Assembly: GCA_947260045.1 (NCBI GenBank)
Contig: CAMYOP010000246.1
Span: 1-7,942, forward strand
DNA from: an uncultured Desulfobulbaceae bacterium
GTDB lineage: Bacteria > Desulfobacterota > Desulfobulbia > Desulfobulbales > Desulfobulbaceae
Length of the DNA stretch: 7,942 nucleotides
Reading direction: 5' to 3'
Shown: positions 5,916 through 7,942 of the stretch, in pieces
How positions within the stretch are numbered: position 1 is the stretch's first letter
How the letters are laid out: every line of letters starts with the position of its first letter
Notes under the pieces: model-generated
Told to the model about the DNA's origin: nothing
Seen by the model: the letters and a program-made list of their open reading frames with translations, nothing else
Databases searched by the model: none
Made by a program: the position numbers and the translations under genes

Positions 5916-6815
5916 TTATTTCATTAAGAGCAAGCTGAGGGCCATGACAAACATGCCTCCAATAAGGCCAAAAAGACTATCATGACCCTTACCATAGGCG
6001 CGACTGGTTGGTAAAAGCTCATCCAGGCTGATGTAGACCATGATTCCAGCGACTCCGCCAAACAAAATACCCATGACTTGAGGTGGAATGACGCCCGAGT
6101 CACCACCAAGAAAGAAGCGAATGCCAAGATAGGCAATGCCTGCACCGATGGGTTCTGATAAGCCACTGAGAAAGGAGTAGATAAATGCTTTTTTCCGACT
6201 GCCAGTGGCATAGTAAATGGGGACGGAGACGCTTATGCCCTCTGGAATATTATGGAGGGCAACAGCAATGGCAATGGCAATTCCGAGGTCTGGATCCTGC
6301 AGTGCAGCCAGAAAGGTGGCAAGCCCTTCTGGGAAATTATGGATACCAATTGCAAGGGCTGTAAATAAACCCATCCGCATGAGTTTTGTGTGATTATGGC
6401 CATGGGTATGGGCACCTGAAGCAATATTTGAATCATCAACCTCTGCAGTAAAATCAGGAAGAGGTGCGGAATCGTCATGTAGTGGTTCTATTTCTTCAAT
6501 TGAATAGGTTTCGTGGGGGTTTTCAGCGGAAGGGATGCAGGTGTCAATGACAACAATTAAGAGGATACCGCAAAAAAAGGACAGGGCATTTATCCAGTGC
6601 CCCCAATACTCACCGTAGGAAACCACAAGGGCATCGGCTCCTTTAATAAAAATTTCAACAAAGGACACATAGAGCATGACACCCGCGGAAAAACCAGTTG
6701 ATATAGAAAGAAATCTATAGTTAGTCCGTTTGGCTGCAAATGCCAGCACACTGCCAATTCCGGTTGCCAGTCCTGCAAACATGGTTAGACCAAGCGCATA
6801 GAGCACATTGTCCAT
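5916..6815 (-). CDS. zupT: ZIP-family divalent metal transporter, ZupT-like
   Basis: A 299-residue inner-membrane transporter that should import zinc and other divalent metals (iron, manganese) into the cytoplasm. About eight membrane segments are visible. The two metal-site motifs are HNFPEG (159-164) and HNIPEG (188-193), and SGLSEPIGA (217-225) and LDELLPT (264-270) follow as in ZupT. A His-rich cytoplasmic loop, HTHGHNH (136-142), lies just before the fourth segment in a region of about 50 hydrophilic, acidic residues. The protein is about 40 residues longer than E. coli ZupT (257), mostly because of this loop. The ATG at 6815 has GGAG about 11 bases upstream, a somewhat long spacing. It stands alone: the toxin-antitoxin relic converges on it from the left with a gap of about 33 bases, and a 164-base non-coding region on the right may hold its regulation. 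Confidence 0.93.
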   Translation of the reverse strand: MDNVLYALGLTMFAGLATGIGSVLAFAAKRTNYRFLSISTGFSAGVMLYVSFVEIFIKGADALVVSYGEYWGHWINALSFFCGILLIVVIDTCIPSAENPHETYSIEEIEPLHDDSAPLPDFTAEVDDSNIASGAHTHGHNHTKLMRMGLFTALAIGIHNFPEGLATFLAALQDPDLGIAIAIAVALHNIPEGISVSVPIYYATGSRKKAFIYSFLSGLSEPIGAGIAYLGIRFFLGGDSGVIPPQVMGILFGGVAGIMVYISLDELLPTSRAYGKGHDSLFGLIGGMFVMALSLLLMK

Positions 6816-6869
6816 TTCTAAGGCATCTCCAGTGAGTGTTTAACGATAAGTATAAAATAAATATTATTC

Positions 6870-6905
6870 GAACATCAAGTAATGTTCAAGGATAGACTTA
6901 GTCTA
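6870..6905. promoter_or_regulatory. Two inverted repeats upstream of zupT, candidate operators
   Basis: In the gap between zupT and the antiporter-like gene are two perfect inverted repeats: GAACAT-caagta-ATGTTC (6870-6887) and TAGAC-TTA-GTCTA (6893-6905). The second is 13 bases long and has the compact shape of a dimeric repressor site, broadly like boxes used by metal-responsive DtxR/MntR-type repressors. I cannot match either to a precise published consensus. They lie 55-90 bases before the zupT start in the direction of transcription, where a promoter would be. Confidence 0.4.
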
Positions 6906-6949
6906 AATATTTGAAAATGAATTAAATAAATGAATTTCGATTTTGCTTG

Positions 6950-6981
6950 GTAGTAAAGGCTTACTACATTTTTATGTTTTT
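6950..6981 (+). terminator. Hairpin with T-rich tail in the plus direction
   Basis: GTAGTAA (6950-6956), loop AGGC, and TTACTAC (6961-6967) form a 7-base stem. On the plus strand it is followed by ATTTTTATGTTTTT (6968-6981), the arrangement of an intrinsic terminator for plus-strand RNA. Both flanking genes are on the minus strand, and on that strand no T-run follows the stem. It would therefore stop antisense transcription entering the 3' end of the antiporter-like gene, or simply be a 3'-end stem of its mRNA. The stem is AT-rich and weak. Confidence 0.35.
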
Positions 6982-7942
6982 ACAAAGCATGCTGCAAGAG
7001 GGCTGTATATAAAACAAAGATAAGCACCACATAAACAAGCCCGACAACTGCCCATCTCCCCAAAATTTTTTCCCACCTGCTTAAACGTTTACCAATCAAC
7101 TGTTTGTAGTACTGATTTAATATCGTAATGGTTTTGTTGAACTCAAGATGTATGTTTGCTTGATGATAAGAAAGTGAGGCACCGATAGTTTCGTGGAACT
7201 TTTCTGTTGGAGCAGTATTTTTGTCACTTGCTTCTTTTCCAGGATCTGTCACTGGTACTTCTGGAAGCATTCTTTTGAGATAAAGGTACAGTGCGGCACC
7301 TCCGGCGATGGATAGTATTCCTGAGAGTATTTTTGATATTTTTAAGCTATCTTGAGCGAGCTCTGCTGCAGGAGGCCATAACCATATAAAAAGGAAAGAA
7401 ACAAAAACAACTACCATGAGAGGTGCCTTGAAGGGATTGTTATTTACTCTTTTTGTTTCTGCTGAGGACTGCAGTGTGAGGTTTATAAAATGGAGCATTA
7501 ATACTGTTGTGGCAATGGATGAAAAAGCAAGAAAAGTAAACGCTACTTGGTGATAAATATCTGGAAGATACATGAAAATTGCTTTTAATTTACTTTTAGC
7601 CACCCAGCCACTGGTAAAAGGGAAACCACAAAGAGACAGAGATGGCAAAAGAAGCAAAGCCATCTTGAACCGGGATTGGCTTTTTTCTGAATTTGAGAAA
7701 TGACCCCAACCCAGAAACAGAGAAGCTTTTGCCAGGCCATGATGAATAGCCCAGAATGTCAGCAGGAAGTATGCTGAAGCTTTAAGCTCTGGAAAAAGAA
7801 GAGCACAGGAGATAATGACCATAACAAGACCCATCTGGCTGATACTGGATCCCGCTAGGATCGATCCTGGTCTGTTTTGTCGCAGGCCAAGCATGACACC
7901 ATAGAACACTGCCACTGCTCCCAATGTAAGAAATACAAGAAT
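6980..7942 (-). CDS. Proton-conducting antiporter-like membrane subunit (NuoM/NuoN/MrpD superfamily), C-terminal part
   Basis: The last 320 codons of a membrane protein that continues beyond the right edge; the frame is open to the final base and the real start is not in the window. Superfamily features of the Proton_antipo_M domain are GSSISQMG (about residues 31-38 of the visible part), WAIHHGLAKASLFLGWG with the channel lysine of the HxxxKAxLF motif, and CGFPFTSGWVAKSKL with a second conserved lysine. Membrane segments follow at VAFTFLAFSSIATTVLMLHF, APLMVVVFVSFLFIWLW and the ILSIAGGAALYLYL region. After this comes a hydrophilic stretch of about 75 residues and a last hydrophobic segment (WAVVGLVYVVLIFVLYTALL) at the C-terminus. 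It is probably a subunit of an Mrp-type Na+/H+ antiporter, a membrane-bound hydrogenase or a complex I-like enzyme; the genes that would decide lie outside. Confidence 0.85.
   Translation of the reverse strand: MLVFLTLGAVAVFYGVMLGLRQNRPGSILAGSSISQMGLVMVIISCALLFPELKASAYFLLTFWAIHHGLAKASLFLGWGHFSNSEKSQSRFKMALLLLPSLSLCGFPFTSGWVAKSKLKAIFMYLPDIYHQVAFTFLAFSSIATTVLMLHFINLTLQSSAETKRVNNNPFKAPLMVVVFVSFLFIWLWPPAAELAQDSLKISKILSGILSIAGGAALYLYLKRMLPEVPVTDPGKEASDKNTAPTEKFHETIGASLSYHQANIHLEFNKTITILNQYYKQLIGKRLSRWEKILGRWAVVGLVYVVLIFVLYTALLQHAL

Noticed and set aside
5924..6211. Minus-strand frames within zupT (5924-6211, 6233-6478, 6590-6778)
   Set aside because: They are out-of-frame shadows of the zupT coding sequence.

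Overview
The window looks like a chromosomal segment of a Gram-negative, proteobacterial-type organism (Proteobacteria or Desulfobacterota) with moderate to low GC. This is inferred from the gene families, from an exported chalcone-isomerase-like protein with a signal peptide, and from the standard genetic code with AGGA-type ribosome binding sites. The exact lineage cannot be read from the sequence. I saw no rRNA, tRNA, CRISPR array, insertion sequence or phage gene.

Left half (27-5253): a five-gene, tightly spaced minus-strand operon for modification of membrane fatty acids. In transcription order it holds a DUF1295 membrane protein (broken), a DUF2177 membrane protein, an FAD-dependent amine-oxidase-fold flavoprotein (COG2907 type), a DUF1365 protein, and a cyclopropane-fatty-acid-synthase-type methyltransferase. 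A chalcone-isomerase-like secreted protein is transcribed divergently from the shared 188-base intergenic region. Related clusters in other proteobacteria are known from the sigmaE/ChrR singlet-oxygen response and from furan or methylated fatty acid synthesis on phospholipid chains. The same job here is an inference. The first gene has lost an internal segment of about 59-62 bases, which shifts the frame and removes a conserved motif.

Middle (5254-5915): no open gene. It holds a decayed YefM-YoeB type II toxin-antitoxin pair that can be read end to end. The antitoxin has a TAG at codon 18. The toxin has TAA at codon 49, TGA at codon 59, a TTG in place of the start ATG, and Asn for the catalytic His83. 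Its promoter/operator is still recognisable, with two hexamers 12 bases apart, followed by a fourfold CATGTT tandem repeat just before the ribosome binding site.

Right (5916-7942): a ZupT-like ZIP-family metal transporter on the minus strand, with two perfect inverted repeats upstream that could be operators. Next comes the C-terminal part of a proton-translocating antiporter-like membrane subunit (NuoM/NuoN/MrpD superfamily), whose start lies beyond the right edge.

The main signals for a second look are the two independent cases of gene decay (DUF1295 and the toxin-antitoxin pair) and the lipid-modification operon with its divergent partner.
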